64,000 nucleotides of DNA, taken from assembly GCF_014850975.1 (NCBI RefSeq), contig NZ_JACXST010000002.1, positions 62,001-126,000 of the forward strand. The letters are read 5' to 3'. Made by a program: the position numbers and the translations under genes. Shown here in pieces: positions 1 through 7,900 of this stretch. The stretch comes from Methylomonas fluvii (GTDB taxonomy: Bacteria > Pseudomonadota > Gammaproteobacteria > Methylococcales > Methylomonadaceae). The notes under the pieces are model-generated. The model was not told where the DNA came from, ran no database searches, and worked only from the letters and a program-made list of their open reading frames with translations. Each line of letters opens with the position of its first letter. Position 1 is the first letter of the stretch.

Positions 1-448
1 CAATTTCAATATCCGGTTCGGCGCCGCCAGCCATAATCGCCAAACTGCCCTGCTCTGCCCCGGCCGTACCGCCGGATACCGGCGCGTCCACCCAGCGCAT
101 ACCGCAAGCAGTCCGCAATTGAGATGCCATGCGCCGGGTGGCTTCCGGGTGAATACTGGATAAATCAATCAACAATTTGTCGGCAGCGCCGTTGGCGATA
201 AAGTGTTCCATCACCACCGCTTCAACGGCCATGGTGTCGGCCAGACACAAAATCACCACATCGGAGGCTTCTACCAATTCACCGACACTCTGGCAGACCT
301 TAGCACCTGCGCCAGCCACCACAGCCAATTTGGCGGCAGTGCGATTCCAGACATTGACCTGAAAGCCCGCCGCCAGAAGCCGCAAGGTTAACGGTTGCCC
401 CATCAAGCCTATACCGACGAAGCCTAGCGTGTAGCGTTGTTCTGCCAC
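1..448 (-). CDS. NAD(P)-dependent 3-hydroxyisobutyrate dehydrogenase-family oxidoreductase, C-terminus beyond window
   Basis: The reading frame runs off the left edge, so only the N-terminal part (about 149 codons) is present. It begins with a Rossmann nucleotide-binding motif (GFVGIGLMGQPL), followed by NVWNRTAAK and later DAPVSGGTAGAEQGSL, the substrate-side signature of the beta-hydroxyacid dehydrogenase family (3-hydroxyisobutyrate dehydrogenase, tartronate semialdehyde reductase, glyoxylate/succinic semialdehyde reductase). The probable start is GTG at 448, 14 bases after the stop of the upstream gene. No ATG is near, and the frame stays open further upstream. Which hydroxyacid it uses cannot be read from this fragment. 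Confidence 0.85.
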   Translation of the reverse strand, partial: MAEQRYTLGFVGIGLMGQPLTLRLLAAGFQVNVWNRTAAKLAVVAGAGAKVCQSVGELVEASDVVILCLADTMAVEAVVMEHFIANGAADKLLIDLSSIHPEATRRMASQLRTACGMRWVDAPVSGGTAGAEQGSLAIMAGGAEPDIEI

Positions 449-462
449 AGTGACGCTCGCTT

Positions 463-957
463 TTATTCGAATAGCGCCGGACTTAAATCCAAACGCTCGG
501 CATCGCCGCGCCCGCTCATCAGATGTTGATAGACGATTTGAAAAGCTTCGTCGAAATCGGCATTGACAAAGCGCTGGGACAAATGCACGCAAATGGCATA
601 TAAGCCCGAATAATGTACGGTTTCGCCGGAATTACAAAGGTTGATTTTCTCGGACAGTACCCGCATCACTGACATTACCGAACCGTCTTGCCGCCAGTTG
701 GCGGACACACTAACCACCTCGTCGCCCCGGCTCGCGATAGCAGCCAGCGCATTAAAGGATAAATCCACCAAACCGGCCAAAATTTTGATGAGGTCGCCGC
801 CGGCAATGGCTTTAAATGTCTCGCTACCGCAATCCAGCAATAGGGCTTGGCGCAGCACAATATCCATATCGGACAAATGGCCGATTTCGCCGTCGTCAGG
901 CTGCTTGATAGCGAATTTCCGGTGGAAATCTCTAACTTGTTGTAAATGTTGGTTCAT
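463..957 (-). CDS. PRA-PH/MazG-like NTP pyrophosphohydrolase-fold protein, possibly degenerate
   Basis: 164 residues. The N-terminus (VRDFHRKF, then a P-D stretch) and the helix reading DLIKILAGLVDLSFNALA resemble the phosphoribosyl-ATP pyrophosphohydrolase/MazG all-alpha family (usual form EIADALADLLYVVLG). The acidic metal-binding motif expected near residues 40-47 (EExxE) reads DCGSE here, and the Glu usual in the second helix is Lys, so catalytic competence is doubtful. The start has a good ribosome site (CGGAG, 8 bases upstream). It lies 14 bases upstream of the dehydrogenase gene on the same strand, so the two are probably cotranscribed. The family assignment is by pattern only. Confidence 0.6.
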   Translation of the reverse strand: MNQHLQQVRDFHRKFAIKQPDDGEIGHLSDMDIVLRQALLLDCGSETFKAIAGGDLIKILAGLVDLSFNALAAIASRGDEVVSVSANWRQDGSVMSVMRVLSEKINLCNSGETVHYSGLYAICVHLSQRFVNADFDEAFQIVYQHLMSGRGDAERLDLSPALFE

Positions 958-1106
958 GATTCTACTCCGGGCTTGGATTCAAAGAATTCGGGGAATAATG
1001 GCGCGGCGCTGGACAACATCTGCAGTCAACGACCTAGCCATTTTTAGGACATCAGCGCATCTGAGAATGCGCCAATGAATCAACTAGGGCAATAGGGAAA
1101 TCTGTT

Positions 1107-1595
1107 TTAACGCAGTTGCCGGCGCGATTCAATCAACGACAAACCGACTATTACAATCAGCAGGAACAAGGATGTTTCCAATAATAAAAACGCGGCTATT
1201 TTGAAATAAGCGAAAGCTGGATCGACATAACGCACCAGCCATCCGGCCGCTTCATCGGCTATCGCTGCAGCGTAAACTATCGCGCTAATCCAGACTTTCA
1301 TCAGAGTCGGCAACGAGGTCATCAACATCAGATGCGTCAGCGTCAATACCAACATGCCCATGGCAAACAAATGAAAATGACTGACTTCCAGCAGACTTTG
1401 ATAGCTTTTCGGTTCGTTAAACTCTTGCTCGTTTCCCAAGTAATACGAAACTACCGACTCCGGGGTGAGATTCATTTTATGGAAATACATCAGACCATTA
1501 CTAATCCACAATAAGGCCACATAGGCCAAGAACATCAAGATCAAAGAGTTGATCAACAGCTGGCGATTCTGCTCGCCGGTTACAAAGAAACGCAT
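1107..1595 (-). CDS. Four-helix inner-membrane protein partnered with FMN-binding protein
   Basis: 162 residues with four predicted membrane helices (about residues 13-33, 72-94, 100-118 and 130-152). Helix 2 contains VSHFHLFAMGMLVLTLTHLML, whose spaced histidines (HFH and TH) could ligate heme or metal; that is inference. The start codon overlaps the stop of the FMN-binding protein gene by one base (TAATG), so the two are translationally coupled and probably work together, for example as the electron-delivering membrane partner of a periplasmic flavoprotein. I do not recognise a named family. Confidence 0.7.
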   Translation of the reverse strand: MRFFVTGEQNRQLLINSLILMFLAYVALLWISNGLMYFHKMNLTPESVVSYYLGNEQEFNEPKSYQSLLEVSHFHLFAMGMLVLTLTHLMLMTSLPTLMKVWISAIVYAAAIADEAAGWLVRYVDPAFAYFKIAAFLLLETSLFLLIVIVGLSLIESRRQLR

Positions 1596-2146
1596 TAGTT
1601 GGGCTTGTTTTGGATGAGAACTTGATAAATCGCCAATACCTTGCGCGCGCTGTTAATTGCGGCACGGGTACTAAGCGTCGCCCCCGCCACACCTTGTATA
1701 TCCTGATTCAGGCTCAGCTCTTCGATGGAATGATTAGCCAGCAAGGCCATCCAGCGTTCCGGCGGTTGATATTCCGGCGGCTCATGAAATGCCAGCGTAT
1801 GAACGTTACGCAATTTGCCATCTGGTGTTAGTACCACCAACAAGGTTTCCGGTTTGGTTCTAACAGTGTGGGCCTCAATCGCGGCATAGCCGATTACCGC
1901 GCCTTGCTTCTTACCCACATAAAAACTAAACAGATTGGATTCCAACTTGACCTTCGCCAACTGTTCGATCTGCGCGACTTCCTCCGGCGTGGGAAACAGC
2001 GACTGCATTTCCACGGTAGCATCGTCACCGAAGGCCAGCTTCATTGCTTCGTCCTTGCTATAAAAAACGGCAGCGGCGAGGTTTACGCTCGTTAAACAAA
2101 AAACCAGTAGCGCCAGCATAAGCCGACGAGTTTTTGAAATCAGCAT
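1595..2146 (-). CDS. Periplasmic FMN-binding domain protein
   Basis: 183 residues. An N-terminal signal peptide (hydrophobic 9-25, ending near AAA-VF) precedes an FMN-binding domain of the NqrC/RnfG C-terminal type. The key motif is IQGVAGATLSTRAA near residues 150-163: the Thr of AGAT is the residue that in this family is esterified to FMN by the flavin transferase ApbE. No apbE gene is seen in the window. Upstream is a porin with a Fur-like box and downstream a translationally coupled four-helix membrane protein, so a periplasmic flavin electron-transfer role, possibly in iron reduction, is inferred. Confidence 0.8.
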   Translation of the reverse strand: MLISKTRRLMLALLVFCLTSVNLAAAVFYSKDEAMKLAFGDDATVEMQSLFPTPEEVAQIEQLAKVKLESNLFSFYVGKKQGAVIGYAAIEAHTVRTKPETLLVVLTPDGKLRNVHTLAFHEPPEYQPPERWMALLANHSIEELSLNQDIQGVAGATLSTRAAINSARKVLAIYQVLIQNKPN

Positions 2147-2261
2147 GAGTGGGAAAAATCCAGGGAGTGAACAATACGGCGGCTATGATAGAGACCGGCA
2201 AACAATTTGCCAAGCCGATAGGCGCATAAGCAATTTAGAGGCGTCATTATATAACGATGTA

Positions 2262-2284
2262 CCCCGCCGAATGAAACGGCGGGG
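2262..2284 (-). terminator. Hairpin after porin gene (terminator or attenuator)
   Basis: An 8-bp GC-rich stem (CCCCGCCG / CGGCGGGG) with a 7-base loop lies 25 bases beyond the porin stop on the minus strand. No T-run follows, so it may act as a partial terminator or mRNA-stabilising hairpin that lowers expression of the downstream FMN-binding and membrane-protein genes relative to the porin. Confidence 0.5.
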
Positions 2285-2309
2285 CTTAATACGCAACCAG
2301 ACAGTAGCT

Positions 2310-3743
2310 TTAGAAAATAAAGCCTACACCCAAGTTGAAGTCGTCTGGAGAAGTGCCCGATTTTTGGGTGAAATTACGGTAATCGGCTTTGATCACGACA
2401 TTGGGAATGGGTTTGTAGTTGAGGCCGACTTGGTAGATTTCGACATCCCTGGTCAAATCGTCTCGACAAATGGCGTTTGCGCATGTCGAAGCAGTAGCAA
2501 CAGTATCCATACGCTCGTAACGTACGAAAGGAGCCAAATATTGGGTTGTATCGTGCGCAAAGTGCGGCAATATGTCGTAACCAACTTCACTGTACCAACC
2601 ATAGTTTTCTTCACCGATACTTTTAGCATTGGCAACACTCAGCAAGGCTGCATCGCCGATATGCCCCCAGGAACCCAAGGTACGAAATTCCAGGCCACGG
2701 TATTTCCATTGCAGATGGGCTTCGTAAAGTTGCGTCGCTACTTCAAGTTGCCGCCCGTTATACAGCTGATTCTGCCCGGAATTACCGACATACGCCGAGC
2801 CGCCCACCATGACGCCGGGCAACATCGGCGGCGCATAGTCGATGCGACCGACATAAGCCAAATCTTCCGCCAACGCCTGTCCGCCGGATTGCCGGCCGCT
2901 ACGAATGCCGTCAGCGCCAAAATTCTTAGCATTCATACCGTTAACCACATAGGTTGTGTACGTCAGACCCGGCAACAATTCACCGAATAATCCCACACCG
3001 TTTTCACGCCAAGTGCTGGGGATAATGCGTCTTTCGACTTCCGGGCGATTGTTACCGAAGAAAAACGGCGGTTCATGTATCTGGTTGATAAAGCCCATCG
3101 GCATTAACACCATCCCGGCCCGGACGTTGACCAGCGGGTCGATGAAGAAATCCAAGGAGGCCATCTCAACAGAGACGGTGCCCGTGCTACCTGATCCGTT
3201 ATTGCCAGTTGAGGAATGTTCGAACTCTATTTCACTGTTGAACAGTATGCTGTCAGTGAACTTATAACCCGCGTAAATGACTAGTCGTTCGAAATCTGTA
3301 TTGTCCGGATTATTGACGGTGCCGGTTGCCGCATTACGCCCGCCCTGATCATCAACCCGCGCCTGATAATTGGCCTCACCGTAGCCACCTAAAGACAGGC
3401 CCTTGCCAACTTGATAAACCTTGGAAGCCGCTGGACCTAGACCATAAGCACTTTTGTATTCGACTTTTTCCGGCACCACCAACTCGGTACGCAGCTTTTC
3501 CACTTCTTCCGTCAATACATTGGTTTTACGCTCCAAATTGCTGACTTCACCCGTGGGCGCCTTTTGCGCGACCGCTTCCAGCTTTTTAGTCATGCTGTCA
3601 ATCTGCTGCTGCTGAGCCTGAATGATCTTCCACATTTCATCCATGGTTTGTGGTTTTTCGGTGGGAACACCCGCAGCGTTTACCCCGGCACTGACAACAA
3701 TCGCCGAAATCGCGGCGCTAAGTTTTGAGTTTAATGGCTTCAT
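2310..3743 (-). CDS. Outer-membrane porin with N-terminal coiled coil
   Basis: 477 residues from the ATG at 3743, chosen because TTGGAGACC lies just upstream and a signal peptide begins there (MKPLNSKLSAAISAIVVSAG, cleavage near NAA-GV). After the signal comes a short coiled coil (EMWKIIQAQQQQIDSMTKKLE, then NLERKTNVLTEEVEKLRTEL), as in trimeric porins of the OprP/phosphate-porin type. The rest is alternating beta-strand with the terminal GVGFIF ending in an aromatic residue, the outer-membrane sorting signal. A Fur-like box lies about 50 bases upstream of the start, suggesting an iron-responsive porin. The substrate is unknown. Confidence 0.85.
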   Translation of the reverse strand: MKPLNSKLSAAISAIVVSAGVNAAGVPTEKPQTMDEMWKIIQAQQQQIDSMTKKLEAVAQKAPTGEVSNLERKTNVLTEEVEKLRTELVVPEKVEYKSAYGLGPAASKVYQVGKGLSLGGYGEANYQARVDDQGGRNAATGTVNNPDNTDFERLVIYAGYKFTDSILFNSEIEFEHSSTGNNGSGSTGTVSVEMASLDFFIDPLVNVRAGMVLMPMGFINQIHEPPFFFGNNRPEVERRIIPSTWRENGVGLFGELLPGLTYTTYVVNGMNAKNFGADGIRSGRQSGGQALAEDLAYVGRIDYAPPMLPGVMVGGSAYVGNSGQNQLYNGRQLEVATQLYEAHLQWKYRGLEFRTLGSWGHIGDAALLSVANAKSIGEENYGWYSEVGYDILPHFAHDTTQYLAPFVRYERMDTVATASTCANAICRDDLTRDVEIYQVGLNYKPIPNVVIKADYRNFTQKSGTSPDDFNLGVGFIF

Positions 3744-3789
3744 ATCGGTCTCCAAGAATTTGAGACTCGAGTATAAAACCCTCACAACA

Positions 3790-3808
3790 ATTAATGCAAA
3801 TCATTCTC
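3790..3808 (-). promoter_or_regulatory. Fur-box-like operator upstream of porin
   Basis: ATTAATGCAAATCATTCTC matches the 19-base Fur consensus GATAATGATAATCATTATC at 14 of 19 positions, including the core AATG..AATCATT. It lies 47-65 bases upstream of the porin start codon, where an operator would block the promoter. Seen by eye; binding is inferred. Confidence 0.6.
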
Positions 3809-3872
3809 AAATCTATCCGCATTAAGAAACAATGGCTATCCCCAAAATATTGACACCCATCCAATTCAACCG

Positions 3873-4130
3873 CTATAAGCAGCTAGCGATTGCGATAAGA
3901 TGAAGTTTTTCAGTACGTTTCATTTTTTTGATGATCACTTCCCTTCTGGAGGCAGAAACACGGTCATGTCCCGCTTCGACAAACACCACTTGCCGAGGTT
4001 GACGGCTTCTAAAATATTTGGCTCCTTTTTGCATCAGATGCTGGCGGAAACGTCTATCAACATTGGTACTGATTCCGGTATAAAGACTGCCGTCATCACA
4101 CTGAATGATATACACCGACCAATTTGACAC
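3873..4130 (-). CDS. GIY-YIG nuclease-superfamily small protein (YhbQ/UPF0213-like)
   Basis: 85 residues forming one GIY-YIG domain: WSVYIIQCDDGSLYTGIST supplies the V/G-Y-I and Y-T-G motifs, followed by the conserved Arg in the DRRFRQH helix and a catalytic-type Glu in SRREVIIKKMK. This is typical of the short stand-alone UvrC-N-like proteins common in Proteobacteria, whose physiological role is poorly known. The start is GTG at 4130; no alternative ATG fits without removing the first strand. It follows the small membrane-protein gene by 7 bases on the same strand. Confidence 0.8.
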   Translation of the reverse strand: MSNWSVYIIQCDDGSLYTGISTNVDRRFRQHLMQKGAKYFRSRQPRQVVFVEAGHDRVSASRREVIIKKMKRTEKLHLIAIASCL

Positions 4131-4137
4131 TGGCGCG

Positions 4138-4419
4138 CTACTTAGAGTCTGTGGATTTATTCAACCAACCGTTCAACAAAACCGCTACCAATACGCCAAA
4201 CCCGATATAGACATAGCGAACGATGAAGATCAGTACGGCGCTCTGACTGTGGCTTGCAGCATCTGCAGCACCTGGGGTGATTGCCAAAGTCCAGAGCAGC
4301 GCCGCCAAAAAATACACCACCACACCCGACACCGCCCATGAGACTGCTGGACGGCTTGAGCGTGCCGCAGTGTTGTAAAACCAAATGCCGACTAATGCAG
4401 CAGCTATCGAACCTAACAT
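4138..4419 (-). CDS. Small hypothetical inner-membrane protein
   Basis: 93 residues with three hydrophobic segments (about 2-18, 26-48 and 63-84) separated by short polar loops, ending in a polar KSTDSK tail. The start is supported by AGGA 6 bases upstream. It sits between rnhA and the GIY-YIG gene, in the same direction and 23 bases after the rnhA stop. It resembles the short membrane proteins of unknown function found in many gammaproteobacteria; I cannot give a role. Confidence 0.65.
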   Translation of the reverse strand: MLGSIAAALVGIWFYNTAARSSRPAVSWAVSGVVVYFLAALLWTLAITPGAADAASHSQSAVLIFIVRYVYIGFGVLVAVLLNGWLNKSTDSK

Positions 4420-4442
4420 GTGTTTTCCTGATTTTAAGTGGT

Positions 4443-4883
4443 TTACCGGCGAGACAAGCGCTCGATTCCCAGATTGGCCAACTGATCGGCACGCTCGTTA
4501 CCGACATCCCCGGCATGTCCCTTCACCCATATCCAATCGATGTTGTGACGCTGGATAGCAGCATCCAAACGTCGCCATAAATCTTCGTTTTTCACCGGCT
4601 TATTTGCCGCAGTTTTCCATGCCCGCTTTTTCCAGTTAGCCAGCCATTCGGTAATGCCTTGCAAAACATATTTGGAGTCAGTGTGCAATTTGACGCTACA
4701 CGGCTTTGTTAGTGTTTCCAGAGCCTGTATTGCAGCCACTAATTCCATGCGGTTGTTCGTCGTTTCAGGTTCGCCACCGCATAGCTCCTTTTCTTTATCA
4801 CGGTATTCCAAGCGCACGCCCCAGCCTCCTGGTCCAGGATTGCCCTTGCATGCGCCATCCGTATAAATAATAACGTCAGTCAT
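4443..4883 (-). CDS. rnhA: Ribonuclease HI
   Basis: 146 residues, the usual length for bacterial RNase HI, which cuts the RNA strand of RNA-DNA hybrids in the cytoplasm (R-loops, Okazaki primers). All four catalytic carboxylates are present: [16 protein letters not shown] (Asp), [13 protein letters not shown] (Glu), [11 protein letters not shown] (Asp) and [10 protein letters not shown] (Asp), with the [11 protein letters not shown] His loop. It overlaps the upstream methyltransferase gene by 8 bases, which couples their translation. The methyltransferase-rnhA pair beside mltD is a conserved gammaproteobacterial arrangement (yafS-rnhA in Escherichia coli). Confidence 0.97.
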   Translation of the reverse strand: MTDVIIYTDGACKGNPGPGGWGVRLEYRDKEKELCGGEPETTNNRMELVAAIQALETLTKPCSVKLHTDSKYVLQGITEWLANWKKRAWKTAANKPVKNEDLWRRLDAAIQRHNIDWIWVKGHAGDVGNERADQLANLGIERLSRR

Positions 4884-5598
4884 GGTCCACCTTTCTGTGT
4901 ATGTTCGATTTCAATCCCAATCCAACCGTAGCCAAATTGCTGCGGCCTTGCTTTGCCGCAGCCAAAGGAATCAATGTATACTGCCTCTTGACCGCTTTGA
5001 TCCCATAAGCCATCGCAAATAAAGACGCAAAGCTCAACTGGAATTTACCGTGAGCAATGGTGTAACTGTCCAGCCCAAACTCGGCGGTCGTTAGCAATTC
5101 GAAATTCATCAGTTTCAACCAATCCAAAACCCGGGCTTTGGTAATGAAATGCGCCCGCCAAGATTCCGCAAGCTTCCAGTCCCATAAAAACTGGAAACGT
5201 ACCGACATACTGAACGGATTGAAATTCAGCATGACCAATTCGCCGCCCGGTTTTAACACGCGATTGACTTCGCGCAGGGTTTGAAATCGACGCGCATCGA
5301 ACTCCAAAATGTGCGGAAGTATGACTAAATCCATTGATTCAGTTTGAATAGGCAAGTTAAATGCTTTAGCGGTCACCTTCAACGCGCCAGCATCACCCAA
5401 GGCCTTGCCGTCCAGAATTAGATAATTCCTATACAAGGAAAAATCGACAAACTCATTTTCCCAACCTAAACCACCGATCTGGAGTTGTTGTTGTTTACAA
5501 CTCACCGTTATTGATCTTCGCAGATAGTTGGCCTCCATGGTTTGCAGAAGCTTACCCCTCGGGGTTTGGTACAACGCAAACAGAAATTGTCTCTTCAT
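4876..5598 (-). CDS. Class I SAM-dependent methyltransferase (YafS-like)
   Basis: 240 residues. The C-terminal part of a Rossmann methyltransferase fold is clear: [13 protein letters not shown] (motif II region), then [24 protein letters not shown] (motif III). The glycine-rich SAM motif I is weak or atypical, as in YafS-type proteins. Its position between mltD (divergent) and rnhA (overlapping by 8 bases) matches yafS of enterobacteria, although gloB, which normally lies between, is absent here. The substrate is unknown. Confidence 0.8.
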   Translation of the reverse strand: MKRQFLFALYQTPRGKLLQTMEANYLRRSITVSCKQQQLQIGGLGWENEFVDFSLYRNYLILDGKALGDAGALKVTAKAFNLPIQTESMDLVILPHILEFDARRFQTLREVNRVLKPGGELVMLNFNPFSMSVRFQFLWDWKLAESWRAHFITKARVLDWLKLMNFELLTTAEFGLDSYTIAHGKFQLSFASLFAMAYGIKAVKRQYTLIPLAAAKQGRSNLATVGLGLKSNIHRKVDHD

Positions 5599-5624
5599 TT
5601 AACCGCCGCTAAGGGTATGTTTTT

Positions 5625-5653
5625 TTGGCTATTTTAGAAAGCCATGCTAGGAT
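5625..5653 (+). promoter_or_regulatory. Probable sigma70 promoter of mltD (extended -10)
   Basis: TTGGCT at 5625-5630 is followed after 17 bases by TAGGAT at 5648-5653, preceded by TGC, which makes an extended -10 (TGCTAGGAT). The 3' end of the -10 is 30 bases before the mltD start codon. Each hexamer matches consensus at 4 of 6. Predicted by eye. Confidence 0.45.
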
Positions 5654-5683
5654 CTAATTTTTTTATTTTAGCGAGTTCAGACA

Positions 5684-7282
5684 ATGCCCCGCTCAATTTC
5701 CAAAAAATCAGGCCGTCATCTGTCTTATCTACTGCCTATTCTGCTAGCAACCGGTTGTAGCCAACATGCGCAAAAAGACCATCTGAGCCAATCATCAACT
5801 AGCAAGTTTTCCGTATTTACCCGTAATGGCAATGCCGGAAAAATCCATAACAAGCAGGTAGAAGCAAAAGAGCACACCACCATCTGGGATAGGATGCTGT
5901 CTCTTTACGCCTTACCGGAAATCGATAATGCCAGAATCGACCGCGAAGTAAACTGGTATCTTAGAAACCCTGAATATCTGACCAGGGTGCAACAACGCGC
6001 CGAGCCCTATCTATATTTCATCCTGAACGAAATCGAAGCAAAAAATATCCCCGGAGAACTGGCACTATTACCTGCGGTTGAGAGCGCTTTCAGACCTGAC
6101 GCAATGTCGCCAGCTCAAGCCTCCGGTCTATGGCAATTCATTCCACCCACCGGGCGTCTTTACGGATTAAAACAGAACAGTTGGTATGACGCGCGACGCG
6201 ATGTGGTGCAATCGACTCAAGCAGCCACCACCTTCCTGAAAGAACTGAGCGAGACTTTCAATAACGACTGGTTACTGGCGCTCGCTTCATACAACGCCGG
6301 CAAAGGCAATATCAAAAATGCCGTGGATAGAAACCTCGAACGCGGACAGCCTACCGACTTCTGGTCTCTGGATTTGAACAACGAGACCTCAGCTTACGTA
6401 CCCAGGCTGCTGGCAATCGCTAAAATCTTCGCCAATCCGGAAAAATATAACGTCAATCTGCATCAATTCGCCAACCAGCCTTACTTTGAGTTGGTTGATG
6501 TAAAGTCCCAGCTCGACTTGGGTAAAGCCGCCGAAATGGCGCAAACCCCGCTGGACGACTTCTTAAAGCTCAATCCCGGCTATAACCGCTGGAGTACCGA
6601 CCCGAACGGCGCGCAACATCTGCTGATTCCGGTAAGCAAAGCCGATTCCTTTAAAGAGAAACTGGCTGAACTGCCACACGAAGAAAGAATCAAGTGGGAA
6701 CACCACACGGTAGGCAAGAAAGAAACTCTGAAAAGTATTGCCAGCAAGCACAGCACCAGCATTGAAGAGATTATTAATGTCAATCATCTTGACGATGATA
6801 CCGTTGCCCAAGGCACAATCCTGTTAATCCCGGTTTCTTACCATTCACAAAAGGGCGAACCGACCGCACCGGCTGTTGCCGCAGTGTCGCAACAATCCAC
6901 ACCAACGCCCGCTCAATCAAGCAAACAGCAATATACGGTTAAGAAAGGCGATACCCTATGGGATGTCTCGCAACGTTTTTCTGTTGATAAAGACGATATT
7001 GTGAGTTGGAATAAATTACCCAAGAAAGCGACTCTGAAACCCGGTCAAAAACTGACTATCAAGAAAACCAGTAGCAGTATAACCGTTGCATCTACCGCGC
7101 CTTCCATCAAGCAAATCAGCTACACGGTCAAAGCCGGCGACACTTTGGCGCAAATCTCGAAGAAATTTAACGTCAACGTCACCGAGCTCCGCAAATGGAA
7201 TAACGTCCCCAAAAACAAGGCAGACATCAAACCGGGCTCTAAGCTAAAAGTGATGATTGAAGCCGGCCATCCGTCTACCTAA
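5684..7282 (+). CDS. mltD: Membrane-bound lytic murein transglycosylase D with three LysM domains
   Basis: 532 residues. A lipoprotein signal (LLPILLATGC, lipobox ATGC, acylated Cys at 24) anchors it in the envelope. The SLT catalytic domain spans roughly residues 110-240: LLPAVESAFRPDAMSP carries the catalytic Glu, then ASGLWQFIPPTG and LLALASYNAGKGNIKNA. Three LysM peptidoglycan-binding repeats follow (about 344-386, 412-458 and 480-526; each starts YTV/HTV-x-x-G/K-x-T-L). It cleaves the MurNAc-GlcNAc bond with 1,6-anhydro product formation. It is divergent from the methyltransferase gene; a possible promoter lies in the gap and a stem-loop follows the stop. Confidence 0.96.
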   Translation: MPRSISKKSGRHLSYLLPILLATGCSQHAQKDHLSQSSTSKFSVFTRNGNAGKIHNKQVEAKEHTTIWDRMLSLYALPEIDNARIDREVNWYLRNPEYLTRVQQRAEPYLYFILNEIEAKNIPGELALLPAVESAFRPDAMSPAQASGLWQFIPPTGRLYGLKQNSWYDARRDVVQSTQAATTFLKELSETFNNDWLLALASYNAGKGNIKNAVDRNLERGQPTDFWSLDLNNETSAYVPRLLAIAKIFANPEKYNVNLHQFANQPYFELVDVKSQLDLGKAAEMAQTPLDDFLKLNPGYNRWSTDPNGAQHLLIPVSKADSFKEKLAELPHEERIKWEHHTVGKKETLKSIASKHSTSIEEIINVNHLDDDTVAQGTILLIPVSYHSQKGEPTAPAVAAVSQQSTPTPAQSSKQQYTVKKGDTLWDVSQRFSVDKDDIVSWNKLPKKATLKPGQKLTIKKTSSSITVASTAPSIKQISYTVKAGDTLAQISKKFNVNVTELRKWNNVPKNKADIKPGSKLKVMIEAGHPST

Positions 7283-7336
7283 AGCTTTAGATAACGAGTA
7301 CGTAAGTTCACGAAATTAGATCTTTCTCATCGCCGC

Positions 7337-7373
7337 AAGGGTAAACTTAAATAAGCGATTTAGGTTTACCCTT
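7337..7373 (+). terminator. Long stem-loop downstream of mltD
   Basis: A 16-bp stem with one G-U pair (left arm 7337-7352, right arm 7358-7373) and the 5-base loop AAGCG lies 55 bases after the mltD stop. The right arm ends in CTT without a T-run, so it is a strong hairpin but not a textbook intrinsic terminator. It could end transcription from mltD and also from the convergent tRNA genes. Confidence 0.6.
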
Positions 7374-7543
7374 ATGCATCGCCATATCAAACCACCCTGC
7401 TAAAGCAACCAGCATAGAAGGCACTATCGCCACATCCCACAGAAACAGCGATTCGACTTAAGATATTGAATTAAAACAGACGCTATAGCAAACTTGGCAC
7501 AGCATTATTGCCGCTGTGCAAGAGCTATAACTTTAAGAATTGA

Positions 7544-7619
7544 TGGCGTCCCCACGGGGGTTCGAACCCCGGTTACCGCCGTGAAAGGGCGGTGTCCTAG
7601 GCCACTAGACGATGGGGAC
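7544..7619 (-). tRNA. tRNA-Glu (TTC), copy 2
   Basis: A 76-base cloverleaf read on the minus strand: acceptor GTCCCCA/TGGGGAC, anticodon loop CTTTCAC with anticodon TTC, T-arm CGGGG-TTCGAAC-CCCCG, discriminator G and an encoded CCA end. It is identical in sequence to the copy at 7685-7760 and lies downstream of it. Confidence 0.97.
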
Positions 7620-7684
7620 TAAGACTATTTTTTCAGAATGACTTCTTTAACACGAAGTACCGGCTTAACCGGCTTTAGCCAAGT

Positions 7685-7760
7685 TGGCGTCCCCACGGGG
7701 GTTCGAACCCCGGTTACCGCCGTGAAAGGGCGGTGTCCTAGGCCACTAGACGATGGGGAC
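7685..7760 (-). tRNA. tRNA-Glu (TTC), copy 1
   Basis: Same 76-base tRNA-Glu(TTC) sequence as the neighbouring copy, including the encoded CCA. The 65-base spacer between the copies is unrelated to the flanks, so this is an old tandem duplication or selected redundancy. It follows tRNA-Ala and gltX on the same strand. Confidence 0.97.
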
Positions 7761-7783
7761 TCAGGACTAAATCAACTATTATT

Positions 7784-7859
<76 letters not shown>

Positions 7860-7900
7860 GTAGTTGAGTCCTCGTATTATACGGATTTTCAGAGCTTTGT

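Noticed and set aside
2145-2990. 281-codon plus-strand frame
   Set aside because: Lies antisense to the porin gene, which has a signal peptide, barrel pattern and terminal Phe; the plus-strand product has no family signature.
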